Shown piece after piece: positions 46,098 to 55,082 of a stretch of DNA of 64,000 nt (position 1 is its first letter; every line of letters begins with the position of its first letter). The notes under the pieces were generated by a model. It saw only the letters and a list, made by a program, of their open reading frames with translations, did not search any database and was not told the origin of the DNA. Position numbers and translations under genes: made by a program. Origin of the DNA: Prolixibacter sp. SD074 (lineage in GTDB: Bacteria > Bacteroidota > Bacteroidia > Bacteroidales > Prolixibacteraceae); assembly GCF_009617895.1 (NCBI RefSeq), contig NZ_BLAW01000001.1:1665001-1729000 (forward strand). The letters are read 5' to 3'.

Positions 46098-47771
46098 ATG
46101 TTGAAGAAAACGCTCTTACTGACCGGCCTTCTTTGGCTGGCCCTGCAGGTTCGCGTAGCTGATGCCTGCACCAACTTTTTAATCACCAAAGGTGCAACTG
46201 TTGACGGCTCAACCATGATTACCTATGCAGCTGATTCACATACGCTATACGGAGAAATGTATTTCTGGCCGGCAGCCGATCATAAGCCGGGTGAAATGGT
46301 CGATGTCACGGAATGGGACACTGGCAAATTTCTGGGTACAATTCCACAGATTCCGCACACCTACCAGGTAACCGGAAACATGAACGAACACCAGGTAGCC
46401 ATTGGAGAAACCACTTTTGGAGGCCGTGAAGAGTTACAGCGCCAACCCGGCGCCATTGTCGATTATGGCAGTCTGATTTACCTGGCCCTCCAACGCGCCA
46501 AAACTGCGCGCGAAGCCATTAAGGTAATGACCGACCTGGTTGCTAAATACGGGTATGCCAGCGAAGGTGAATCATTCTCGATTGCCGATCCGGATGAAGT
46601 ATGGATTCTGGAAATGATTGGTAAAGGCGAAGCGGGAAAAGGTGCCGTTTGGGTAGCCCGCCGCATTCCTGACGGTTACATTTCAGGACATGCCAACCAG
46701 GCCCGTATTACTACCTTCCCGTTAAACGAACCGGACAATTGCCTCTATTCAAGCGATGTTATCTCATTCGCCCGTGAAAAAGGATGGTTCGATGGAAAAA
46801 ATAAAGACTTTAGCTTTGCAGGAACTTACGCTCCGGTCAATTTCGAAGGCGCCCGTTTCTGCGATGCACGCGTTTGGGCAGGTTTCCGTAAGGTAACCAG
46901 TAACATGGACCAGTATCAGGACTATGCCATCGGTAAAATCAAAAAAGGAGCCAATGGCTATGCAACCAACCGGATTCCGCTTTGGGTAAAACCCGATACA
47001 CTGTTAAGTGTTAAAGATGTGATGGGCATGATGCGCGACCACTTCGAAGGAACTGCCCTGGACATGACCAAAGATCCAGGTGCCGGTCCGTTTAAACTCC
47101 CTTATCGCTGGCGTCCGCTAACCTGGAAAGCTGACTCGACGACTTACGTCAACGAGCGTGCTATCTCCACCCAACAAACCGGTTTCTCCTTCATCGCTCA
47201 AATGCGCTCCGACTACCCCGATCCAATTGGTGGAATTATGTGGTTTGGCGTAGATGATACCTATTCGACCTGCTATATGCCGGTCTACTGCGGTATTCAG
47301 AAAGTACCGGAACCGATTCGTGTTGGCAACGGCGATATGCTCACCTGGTCAGACAACTCTGCCTTTTGGATATTCAACACCGTATCGAACCTTGCTTACC
47401 TGCGCTACGACTACATGATTGAAGACATCCAAAAGGTACAGAGTGAGCTTGAAACCAAATTCGTTGAGTTTACACCAGCTGTTGATGAAGCTGCCATGGA
47501 TTTATGGAACAAAGGCCAGCACAATATGGCCCGTAAATTCCTGACAGAATATTCCGACAAACAGGTTAACCTCACGGTAAACCGTTGGAAACAACTGGAA
47601 CATTACCTCATTATCAAGTACAAGGATGGCAATATCATGAAGGAAAAAGACGGTAAGTTCGAACGCAACGAGAGCGGTAAACTTCCGGCCATGCCCGATC
47701 AGCCCGGTTACCCGGAATGGTGGTACCGCAATGTGGCCAAACAAACGGGCGACCATTTAAAAGAAAAATAA
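46098..47771 (+). CDS. C69-family dipeptidase, 557 aa
   Basis: A signal peptide ends near ADA, and the next residue Cys24 in ACTNFLITKG is the expected N-terminal nucleophile of the Ntn-hydrolase fold. Peptidase C69 signatures follow: DGSTMITYAADSHTLYG, HQVAIGETTFGG and YGYASEGESFSIADPDE. The enzyme removes dipeptides from peptides in the periplasm or outside the cell. Here signal-peptide removal would also free the catalytic Cys, with a residue or two of slack (A-D-A-C). Length is typical. Confidence 0.88.
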   Translation: MLKKTLLLTGLLWLALQVRVADACTNFLITKGATVDGSTMITYAADSHTLYGEMYFWPAADHKPGEMVDVTEWDTGKFLGTIPQIPHTYQVTGNMNEHQVAIGETTFGGREELQRQPGAIVDYGSLIYLALQRAKTAREAIKVMTDLVAKYGYASEGESFSIADPDEVWILEMIGKGEAGKGAVWVARRIPDGYISGHANQARITTFPLNEPDNCLYSSDVISFAREKGWFDGKNKDFSFAGTYAPVNFEGARFCDARVWAGFRKVTSNMDQYQDYAIGKIKKGANGYATNRIPLWVKPDTLLSVKDVMGMMRDHFEGTALDMTKDPGAGPFKLPYRWRPLTWKADSTTYVNERAISTQQTGFSFIAQMRSDYPDPIGGIMWFGVDDTYSTCYMPVYCGIQKVPEPIRVGNGDMLTWSDNSAFWIFNTVSNLAYLRYDYMIEDIQKVQSELETKFVEFTPAVDEAAMDLWNKGQHNMARKFLTEYSDKQVNLTVNRWKQLEHYLIIKYKDGNIMKEKDGKFERNESGKLPAMPDQPGYPEWWYRNVAKQTGDHLKEK

Positions 47772-47828
47772 ACAAACTGCAAGAGTAGATTTTATGAGTT
47801 ATTATTTTCTGATTCAGAAAAAAATCCA

Positions 47829-47836
47829 TACTTTTG
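47829..47836 (+). promoter_or_regulatory. -7 promoter box of rplS
   Basis: TACTTTTG matches TAnnTTTG. It is 76 bases before the start at 47913, so the mRNA would have a leader of about 70 bases. Confidence 0.45.
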
Positions 47837-47912
47837 CCGCGAAATTTCCGTACGTAATCTCTGGCAGACGACCTGTTAATATTGCGTTCGTCAAATACTT
47901 AAAATAAATACG

Positions 47913-48263
47913 ATGGATCTCATTAAAGTAGCAGAAAACGCATTTTTAGGAGAACAGAAAGAACTTCCTAAGTTCGGGCCCGGCGATACCATCACGGTTC
48001 ACTACAAAATCCGTGAGGGTAACAAAGAGAGAGTTCAGAACTACCGTGGTACGGTTCTTCAGATCAACGGTTCTGGTTTGACCAAAACCTTTACTGTTCG
48101 CAAAATGTCGGGTAACGTAGGCGTGGAAAGAATTTTCCCGGCTAACTCTCCTTTCATCGACCGGATTGATGTCAACAGGAGAGGTAGTGTACGTCGTGCC
48201 CGCTTGTTTTACCTGCGTAGCCGGACTGGTAAAAAAGCCCGGATCAAAGAGAAAAGATTCTAA
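47913..48263 (+). CDS. rplS: 50S ribosomal protein L19, 116 aa
   Basis: The sequence [43 protein letters not shown] and [18 protein letters not shown] is diagnostic for L19, which lies at the 30S-50S interface. Length is standard. It is monocistronic here: a promoter-like box lies upstream and a strong terminator begins 18 bases after the stop. Confidence 0.98.
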   Translation: MDLIKVAENAFLGEQKELPKFGPGDTITVHYKIREGNKERVQNYRGTVLQINGSGLTKTFTVRKMSGNVGVERIFPANSPFIDRIDVNRRGSVRRARLFYLRSRTGKKARIKEKRF

Positions 48264-48278
48264 GATTACTGGTGTTAT

Positions 48279-48312
48279 TAAAAAGGCTTCTCTTTCGGGA
48301 AGCCTTTTTTTT
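48279..48312 (+). terminator. Rho-independent terminator after rplS
   Basis: AAAAGGCTTC (48281-48290) pairs with GAAGCCTTTT (48299-48308), with a T-run to 48312. Confidence 0.85.
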
Positions 48313-48492
48313 ACAGAAATAATTTATTGAATTACGATTGTTAAGCCAATGGCCAACTTTTATAAAAGTCTTATATAAACAAGATTCCATCAGCTCATAG
48401 CGGCTAAAATGTTTAAGAAAAGGATCAGATTTTATCGTGTTAAATACTGGTTAAAATATCTACTTTTACTCCCAAAATTAACATAGAGACTT

Positions 48493-49419
48493 ATGGCATT
48501 CCTACCGAAAGAGCAGGTCTTTTCGCTGCGCTGGTTTATCGACTACATGTACATCATTGTCGGCTCTTTTATTTTGGCCGTTGGTTTTGTCTATTTCATC
48601 TCTCCCCACAAGATTGTGCCGGGCGGAGTGTATGGTATCGCCATTATTGTGCACTACCTCACACACGGGATTTTCTCATTCTGGCCTGAAGGAATCCCGA
48701 TAGGTCTTTTCGGATTAATCCTGAATATACCGCTTACCTATGCCGGGATAAGAATACTGGGCCCTCGTTTTGGCGTAAAAACAATTGTGGGATTTATCCT
48801 GTCATCCGTTTTCATGGATGGTATCACCTACCTCCGTGTCGATGGCGATGCCCCGTTGGTTCACGATGTGTTACTCTCCTGTATTTTTGGCGGGGTACTC
48901 ATCGGATTTGGATTGGGCTTGATTTTTAAGTCAAAAGCCACCTCAGGCGGATCCGATATCATTGCCATGATCATCGCCAAGTACACCAACATGCCACTCG
49001 GGCAACTGATGATTTATGTCGACTCGACCATTGTCCTGATGGCGTTGCTTGCTTTTAAAGACTGGCAGATTCCGCTTTACAGCTGGCTGGTGATTTACAT
49101 AACCGGTAAAGCCATCGACCAGACCATGGCAGGCGCCAATTACAATAAGGCGCTTATCATCGTTTCCGATAAACATGACGAGATAAAAGATAAAATATTG
49201 GTCAATCTGGAACGTGGCGGGACATATCTTAAGGGTGTTGGCATGTACACCAACGACGAGAAAAACATCATCTTCACAGTGGTAAGCCGTCGTGAAGTAG
49301 CCATCCTCGAAGAGCACATCAACATGATGGATCCGGATGCCTTCATTACAATTATGGATGCCAGTGAAATCCTCGGAGAAGGTTTCCGTTCCCTGCGCAC
49401 GAAAATGAGCGACAAGTAA
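48493..49419 (+). CDS. YitT-family membrane protein, 308 aa
   Basis: Five to six transmembrane helices form the DUF161/YitT part (GSFILAVGFVYFISPHKIVPGGVYGIA split over residues 18-44, and SKATSGGSDIIAMIIAKY near 153-170). A C-terminal DUF2179 domain covers about residues 225-300 (LERGGTYLKGVGMY). The function is unknown; some relatives have been linked to membrane transport. It is convergent with the GH16-like gene. The ATG at 48493 is preceded by a weak TACTTTTA box. Confidence 0.88.
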   Translation: MAFLPKEQVFSLRWFIDYMYIIVGSFILAVGFVYFISPHKIVPGGVYGIAIIVHYLTHGIFSFWPEGIPIGLFGLILNIPLTYAGIRILGPRFGVKTIVGFILSSVFMDGITYLRVDGDAPLVHDVLLSCIFGGVLIGFGLGLIFKSKATSGGSDIIAMIIAKYTNMPLGQLMIYVDSTIVLMALLAFKDWQIPLYSWLVIYITGKAIDQTMAGANYNKALIIVSDKHDEIKDKILVNLERGGTYLKGVGMYTNDEKNIIFTVVSRREVAILEEHINMMDPDAFITIMDASEILGEGFRSLRTKMSDK

Positions 49420-49455
49420 TATCTTCAGTGTAACAACAGGTGCCAGACCGGTGTT

Positions 49456-51228
49456 TTAATTATTGCCGGCCTGTGGAACCAGGCACCGTACCCAATCCAC
49501 CTCAAAGTAATGTGGCAGATTCTGGTGGTGCACTTCTTCGTGCACACTCGAAAGCAAGTTCAAAAACATGTCATCGAACGAAGCATCCACGCGGGTATGA
49601 TGAACCACTGTACCATTGATTTTCCAGGTCAGCGCCTGCCCGTCCCACTCGAGTCGATACACATGAAATTTCTTAAAGTTCAGTCCGGTGATGGTTTGAT
49701 GTTGCCAAACCGGTTCCCCTTTCAGTTCGCGAATGACCCCCATGCTTACCTCATTTTTGCCGCTGCGCAAAATATCAATCTGCGGTAAGGCTCCGTTTCC
49801 TTTTAAAGAAAAAGCCGAGACAATCTCAGCACACGGGTTCACGCGTATCTTCGCCTCAATGATGCCTTGTGCCATCCGGAAGCTATTTCCGGTATTCAAC
49901 ATCGACGAAGTATAATCAAATTTAGCAGGAATCAAGCCAAGTAGCGGATTCCATCTCATCCCTTCAGTCGGTTCCTTTCGGGTCACAATCGACAAAATGC
50001 CACCGTGGACCTGCAGGTTCTCTTCGCCATTCAGGCATTGCAACTCGTTAGCCTGAGAATAGTTGTTCCCGAAAACATCTTTACCAGGAAAAATACCAGA
50101 ATTCCAGCGCTCGTAATTGATCCCGTCACGGGCAAACTCGTCATCAAAGGCAACTTTCCATTTATCGAAGAAATTAAGCTCTTTGGCTGTATGCAACTCA
50201 AAATACTTCTTAATGGCTGTACTATTCTCCAGTTTACTAAACTCTTGCTCCAACTTAAAGTCTTCCGATTTTTCGTAGCGTTTTTTATCCTTCAGAAAAG
50301 CAACACGCTCCCGGAATCCTTCGTCCTTCACCAAATCTTCCAGCTCATTCAACCGCTCCAGCTCTTTCGAATCGTGTACCCGTTGGTAATTGAGGTATTC
50401 GTCCGATTTACTGAATTTATGGAAAAACCTGATATCCGGATCTTTACTCAGCTTATCATATTCAGCCACCAAACGATAGTCATCGGTAGTCTGGTAACGT
50501 TTTCTGTTTTTCAAAAATTTCTCTCTTTCCAGGAATTCATCCGACTGAACTTCACCGCGCAGCTCTTCGAATCGCTTGGTCAGGTTCTGTTTTTCAACCA
50601 CTTTCAGGTTACTGTAACCTTTCGACTGAAGGAACTTTTCGTAGCGCTTCAATTCATCCTTACCCGACGGTTCCTCCCCGCTCTCCTCCACTTTCATGTG
50701 CAAACGATAATTGTCAGAAGCAAGCGTATTATAATACCGTTTCAGCCGTTTATCGTTCTTTAGCGACTCAAATTCTTTCCGTTTCACAGCTTCAGGAGAT
50801 CCATTGTAATGAAGTTTCTCCATGTCCTTCCTGCGTTTCGCGAACTCAGGCGTTGTCACAATTTTGTCGAGTTCATTAAGCCGGGCAAGCTTGTCTCCTT
50901 TTCCAATATTCCTGAAACGGGCCAGTTTTTCAGAACTCAATGTTTTGAAATACTGTTTCATCGATTTGGAACGGTTCAGGTGTTCCATCTCACTGAGCAT
51001 CTTCTGCTCATAACTCCCTTCAAACTTCAGTTGGGCCAGCTCCTTTTTCCGGGCCCTGAACTCGGCAGATTTCAGTTCAGCGTCCAACTCCCGATAACGG
51101 GCCAGTTCGTCCGATTGCTCCAATTCCTGCAGCTCATCGCGCATGCCCAGCAACTTATTCCACTTTGCATCAATTTTTGCTGTCCCAGGAATAAGTCCCA
51201 GCTGATATTTCAAACTAAAACCTGACAT
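49456..51228 (-). CDS. Four-repeat helical protein with inactive GH16-like domain, 590 aa
   Basis: Residues about 39-110, 111-190, 216-286 and 287-358 are four diverged copies of a charged helical repeat, with patterns such as LARLNELDKIV / LERLNELEDLV and EFAKRRKDMEKL / GFRERVAFLKDKKRY. Residues 359-590 form a concanavalin-like GH16-type domain (FDDEFARDGINYERWN, VYRLEWDGQALTWKINGTVV, FEVDWVRC). The GH16 catalytic motif ExDxxE is replaced by QIDILR (483-488), so both catalytic glutamates are lost. There is no signal peptide. I infer a sugar-binding or structural role rather than catalysis. I know no named function for this architecture. Confidence 0.78.
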   Translation of the reverse strand: MSGFSLKYQLGLIPGTAKIDAKWNKLLGMRDELQELEQSDELARYRELDAELKSAEFRARKKELAQLKFEGSYEQKMLSEMEHLNRSKSMKQYFKTLSSEKLARFRNIGKGDKLARLNELDKIVTTPEFAKRRKDMEKLHYNGSPEAVKRKEFESLKNDKRLKRYYNTLASDNYRLHMKVEESGEEPSGKDELKRYEKFLQSKGYSNLKVVEKQNLTKRFEELRGEVQSDEFLEREKFLKNRKRYQTTDDYRLVAEYDKLSKDPDIRFFHKFSKSDEYLNYQRVHDSKELERLNELEDLVKDEGFRERVAFLKDKKRYEKSEDFKLEQEFSKLENSTAIKKYFELHTAKELNFFDKWKVAFDDEFARDGINYERWNSGIFPGKDVFGNNYSQANELQCLNGEENLQVHGGILSIVTRKEPTEGMRWNPLLGLIPAKFDYTSSMLNTGNSFRMAQGIIEAKIRVNPCAEIVSAFSLKGNGALPQIDILRSGKNEVSMGVIRELKGEPVWQHQTITGLNFKKFHVYRLEWDGQALTWKINGTVVHHTRVDASFDDMFLNLLSSVHEEVHHQNLPHYFEVDWVRCLVPQAGNN

Positions 51229-51367
51229 ATTTTATACTGATTTCGAGCGTGTAACCGGAAAATCCGGCATCCTAAATTCGTTTATGTTGTCAAATAGCTA
51301 ACGGGAAAACAATCCAAATATTTCGTTTCGGGGCCACAATTTAGAACTTCCCTCTGATTTAAAAAGC

Positions 51368-51375
51368 TAATTTTG
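51368..51375 (+). promoter_or_regulatory. Bacteroidota-type -7 promoter box
   Basis: TAATTTTG matches TAnnTTTG and lies 28 bases before the methyltransferase start. Confidence 0.4.
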
Positions 51376-51403
51376 CTTAATTTTAAAAGGAAACCGAACA
51401 GCC

Positions 51404-52810
51404 ATGGCAACACTTCTTCCCGAAAATTTCACCCAACGTATGCAAGCACAGTTGGGGAACGAATTCGAAGCATTTCAACAATCGCTTTCGGAAGCAGCCG
51501 TTAGTTCGGTTCGGGTTAACGCAACTAAGTTTTCTGGTTCCTTTAACGGGAATCAGGTCACTTGGTGCAAAACCGGTTTCTACCTCGACAAGCGGCCGTC
51601 CTATACACTCGACCCGTTTCTGCATGCCGGCGTTTATTACGTGCAGGAAGCCAGTTCCATGTTTCTCGAACAGGCTTTTCGCCAGATGCCAAATGAACCA
51701 ATAAAGGTGCTCGATTTGTGTGGCTCGCCCGGAGGTAAATCCACGCACATCGCCTCTCTCCTGCCGGAAAATAGTTTGTTGGTATCCAACGAAGTCATTC
51801 GCAGCCGGGCAGTTATTCTTTCGGAAAATCTGAAGAAATGGGGAAACCCGAATGTGGTAGTCACCAATAATGACCCGAAGGATTTTGCAGCCTTTAAAGG
51901 CCTTTTCGATGTGCTGGTGGTGGATGCGCCTTGTTCCGGCGAAGGCCTCTTCCGGCGCGATGAAAATGCCATTGCCGAATGGTCGCCCGAGAACACACAA
52001 CTTTGTGCCCAACGTCAACAACGCATCCTGGCCAACGTTTGGCCGGCATTGAAGCCCGGAGGGGTGCTCATTTACAGTACCTGCACCTATAATCCGGGAG
52101 AGAATGAGGAAAACCTGAAATGGCTCAACGAATTTGCCGAAGTGGAAAACATTTCCCTACCGGTGAAAGAGGAATGGGGCATTACCCAAACCGAGGCCGC
52201 CCGCCTGTCGGGATACCGCTTCTATCCGCACAAAACCAAAGGCGAGGGTTTTTTCATGGCGGTTGTCCGTAAACTTGACGGAGAAACCGCACGTATGCCC
52301 AAGAAAATAAAGGGTGCAGCTTTTACTACTGCTTCGCGCAACGAGAAGGCGCTGATTGAAGGTTGGCTAGCCAACGATGACCTTGAACTCCTCAACCTGA
52401 ACGGGACGCTGCTCTCCTTTCCCGGTAGGTATACCGCCGAATTAACCTGGCTGCAACAAAGTTTGCGCATTGTGCATGCCGGTATTAAAACCGGTGAATT
52501 GAAACAAAAAGAAGTGATACCAGCGCATGAACTGGCGCTCTCTCCCATCATCAACCGGGGCAAGTTCCCGGAAATCGGACTATCACTGGAAGAATCCGTC
52601 CGTTTCCTCCACCGCGACGATATCCGTCCCAAAGCTAAAGAACGTGGCTGGCACCTGCTCACCTACCGGGATGTGCCGATAGGATGGGTCAAAAACCTCG
52701 GCAACCGGTTCAACAGTGCCTATCCCAAAGAGTGGCGTATCCGGATGGACATTACAGAATACCTGGCCGGCAAGCTGGAAGCGGAAAAAGCAAAATTTCC
52801 GTTAGGGTAG
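51404..52810 (+). CDS. RsmB/NOP-type RNA (cytosine-5-)methyltransferase, 468 aa
   Basis: The SAM site is LDLCGSPGGKSTHIA (about 103-117). Cys177 in VVDAPCSGEGLF and Cys227 in IYSTCTYNPGENE are the pair used for release and catalysis in m5C methyltransferases. A C-terminal PUA-like region (from about residue 385: ALSPIINRGKFPEIGLS, WVKNLGNRFNSAYPKEWR) points to the RsmF branch. The enzyme probably methylates a cytosine in 16S rRNA. Length fits RsmF. It is monocistronic, followed by a broken small gene. Confidence 0.9.
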   Translation: MATLLPENFTQRMQAQLGNEFEAFQQSLSEAAVSSVRVNATKFSGSFNGNQVTWCKTGFYLDKRPSYTLDPFLHAGVYYVQEASSMFLEQAFRQMPNEPIKVLDLCGSPGGKSTHIASLLPENSLLVSNEVIRSRAVILSENLKKWGNPNVVVTNNDPKDFAAFKGLFDVLVVDAPCSGEGLFRRDENAIAEWSPENTQLCAQRQQRILANVWPALKPGGVLIYSTCTYNPGENEENLKWLNEFAEVENISLPVKEEWGITQTEAARLSGYRFYPHKTKGEGFFMAVVRKLDGETARMPKKIKGAAFTTASRNEKALIEGWLANDDLELLNLNGTLLSFPGRYTAELTWLQQSLRIVHAGIKTGELKQKEVIPAHELALSPIINRGKFPEIGLSLEESVRFLHRDDIRPKAKERGWHLLTYRDVPIGWVKNLGNRFNSAYPKEWRIRMDITEYLAGKLEAEKAKFPLG

Positions 52811-52856
52811 ACAATAAAAACAAGACGCCAGACAATAGCACCGGGATGCTGATTTT

Positions 52857-53241
52857 ATGACAAGGAAAACCACCGTCGAAAGAATATTACCTGCCAACCT
52901 CGATGAGACAACATTGGGAAATGAACTCCGTATTAGAGGGTTCAAAATCCTCAAAACAGATGGTAAAATGGTCTATTTGCTAACGGAACGTACAATATGG
53001 CTACCGGGACAGCCAGTTATACGGTCAAAGCACTACCCACTTTCATCGCGAAAACGAACTCACTCCATAAGTCAGCGAGTCAAAACTCATTGCACCTGTT
53101 TGCCACATTTTTTGGAATATTGCTGCTCTTCTTAGCCGTCTCCTCATTTTGGATGTTCAAACCCAAAGCAAAAGTTTCAAGAGAGGAATGATAGTCGCTG
53201 GTTCTGGAGTGGTAATTGCGATTGTCCTGTTATTTATCTAG
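52857..53241 (+). pseudogene. Frameshifted small membrane-protein gene
   Basis: Three reading frames carry consecutive parts of what looks like one protein. Frame one (52857 to about 52975) gives DETTLGNELRIRGFKILKTD. Frame two continues with NMATGTASYTVKALPTFI and a helix LFATFFGILLLFLAVSSFW to a TGA at 53189. Frame three (from about 53176) gives KRGMIVAGSGVVIAIVLLFI and a stop at 53241. One shift near 52975 and one near 53176 would restore about 128 codons with two membrane helices. The family is not recognised. Confidence 0.6.
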
Positions 53242-53417
53242 TATTCACGTCACATCTATCAGCTATTCAGGTTAGGAAAATGTAAAAACCAGGTTTAATT
53301 TCCTTTCCTTAATCTGTCATGTTTCAATTTCAGAACCTTTTTAAACATAAGATAGTCAACCAGATTCATCGGGGTAATATTTCAAAAATCAATGCCGCCG
53401 TACTGATTTAAATTTCA

Positions 53418-53425
53418 TAAATTTG
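53418..53425 (+). promoter_or_regulatory. -7 promoter box of the molybdenum oxidoreductase operon
   Basis: TAAATTTG matches TAnnTTTG and lies 43 bases before the start at 53469. Confidence 0.4.
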
Positions 53426-53468
53426 ATTGAGAGACCTGCTAAGGCGTTAACCAAATAAATTGCTAACG

Positions 53469-54071
53469 ATGAAACATTCTCATTCTAATGCCACCTCCAT
53501 GAGCCGCCGGTTCTTTTTGCAATCCACTTCAGTATTGGCGGCATTATCATTTATTCCCAACAGCTTAAAAGCTTTTTACGAGGACCTCAAAGAGAAGCTT
53601 TTTGTCAAAAAGCAGATGATTCCCATCAAGCTGGAAATCAACCAGGAGCAGTATTCGCTGACCGTTGACAGCCGGGCAACACTACTGGATGTACTGAGGG
53701 AAGAACTGAATCTGACCGGCAGCAAAAAAGGCTGCGACCACGGTCAATGTGGTGCCTGTACCGTTCATCTGAATGGTGAACGCGCCCTGAGTTGTTTGAC
53801 CCTGGCTGTCATGGCCCGGGGGAAAGCAATCACCACCATCGAAGGACTGGCCGACGGAGATCAGCTGCACCCAATGCAGGAAGCTTTTATTGAACAAGAT
53901 GGCTTCCAGTGTGGCTATTGCACCTCCGGGCAAATCATGTCAGCGGTAGCCTGTGTCAACGAAGGACACACCAGGTCCGTAGAGGAAATCAAAGAATACA
54001 TGAGCGGTAACCTCTGCCGGTGTGGCGCTTACAACGGCATCACAGAAGCCATCCGGCAAGTAGCCAAATGA
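53469..54071 (+). CDS. Aldehyde oxidoreductase iron-sulfur subunit (PaoA-like) with Tat-like leader, 200 aa
   Basis: The leader has SRRFFLQ followed by a hydrophobic stretch, a twin-arginine-type signal. The mature part has two [2Fe-2S] sites: a plant-ferredoxin-like loop with Cys89, 94, 97 and 109 (GCDHGQCGACTVHLNG) and a helical domain with Cys148, 151, 183 and 185 (CGYCTSGQ, NLCRCGAYNG). It carries electrons from the molybdenum site to FAD. I use the ATG at 53469 rather than the TTG at 53460. It is the first of three genes and 23 bases before the FAD subunit. Only this subunit has an export signal, so the folded complex would travel on it. Confidence 0.92.
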   Translation: MKHSHSNATSMSRRFFLQSTSVLAALSFIPNSLKAFYEDLKEKLFVKKQMIPIKLEINQEQYSLTVDSRATLLDVLREELNLTGSKKGCDHGQCGACTVHLNGERALSCLTLAVMARGKAITTIEGLADGDQLHPMQEAFIEQDGFQCGYCTSGQIMSAVACVNEGHTRSVEEIKEYMSGNLCRCGAYNGITEAIRQVAK

Positions 54072-54094
54072 AACGTCCATGAAAAAATAACCAG

Positions 54095-55078
54095 ATGAAA
54101 CCTTTCGAATATACGAAACCCAAAACAGTCCGGGAAGCTTTATCATCGGCAAACAGTCATTCGCAATACATTGCTGGCGGTACGAACCTGGTGGACCTAA
54201 TGAAGAAACAAATCGATGAGCCGGATAAGTTGCTCGACATTACTGACACCTTGCCCAACACCATCGAAGTAAAAGACAACGGAGTTGTCATCGGGGCAAT
54301 GGTACGAAATACAGCCATCGCTGTAAACAAAGCCATCATGGAAAGCTGGCCGTTACTCTCCAAAGCCATTTTGAAGGGAGCCTCTCCCCAGATTCGCAAC
54401 ATGGCCTCGGCAGGAGGAAACCTGTTACAACGCACCCGCTGTCCGTACTTTTACGACCTGACACTTCCGTGCAACAAGCGAAAGAATGGCTCCGGCTGCG
54501 GTGCCATAAAAGGTAACAACCGGATGGGCGCCATCATTGGCTATTCCGATGCCTGTGTAGCCGTGTACCCGTCGGACATGTGTGTGGCACTCGCCGCGCT
54601 GGATGCCAAAGTCAATATCCGGAAAGCTGATGGTTCAGAAGATACAATGAACTTCCTGGATTTTCACCGGTTGCCCGGAAATAATCCAGAGAAGGATAAC
54701 AACCTTCCGGAAAATGCTTTGATTACATCCATTTTCGTCCCAAAAAATAATTTCAGTAAACACTTCGAATACCTGAAACTGCGTGACCGCGAATCATATG
54801 CTTTTGCCTTGGTTTCGGTAGCAGCAGCGTTGGATTTGGACGGGAATCAAATCAGGGAAGCCCGGTTAGCTTCCGGCGGCGTAGCGCATAAACCCTGGCG
54901 CTGGACCAAAGCAGAAAACTTCCTAAAGGGAAAACAGGCAACGTCCGAAAACTTTGCCGAAGCAGCAAAAATTGCTGCCGAAGATACCTCTCCACTATCG
55001 GATAATGCCTTCAAAGTTCCGTTACTGAAAGGCGCGATAGAAACCGCATTACTCACTTGTCTCACAAATAAAGCATAA
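54095..55078 (+). CDS. Aldehyde oxidoreductase FAD subunit (PaoB-like), 327 aa
   Basis: This is an FAD-binding subunit of the xanthine-oxidase family: YIAGGTNLVDLMKK, then IRNMASAGGNLLQRTRC, with the CODH FAD-type C-terminal domain at about 225-325. Cys116, Cys126, Cys135 and Cys154 lie in an insert (RCPYFYD, PCNKRKNGSGC, SDACVAV) like that which holds a [4Fe-4S] cluster in E. coli PaoB. No signal peptide is seen. It lies 4 bases before the catalytic-subunit gene. Confidence 0.92.
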   Translation: MKPFEYTKPKTVREALSSANSHSQYIAGGTNLVDLMKKQIDEPDKLLDITDTLPNTIEVKDNGVVIGAMVRNTAIAVNKAIMESWPLLSKAILKGASPQIRNMASAGGNLLQRTRCPYFYDLTLPCNKRKNGSGCGAIKGNNRMGAIIGYSDACVAVYPSDMCVALAALDAKVNIRKADGSEDTMNFLDFHRLPGNNPEKDNNLPENALITSIFVPKNNFSKHFEYLKLRDRESYAFALVSVAAALDLDGNQIREARLASGGVAHKPWRWTKAENFLKGKQATSENFAEAAKIAAEDTSPLSDNAFKVPLLKGAIETALLTCLTNKA

Positions 55079-55082
55079 GGTT

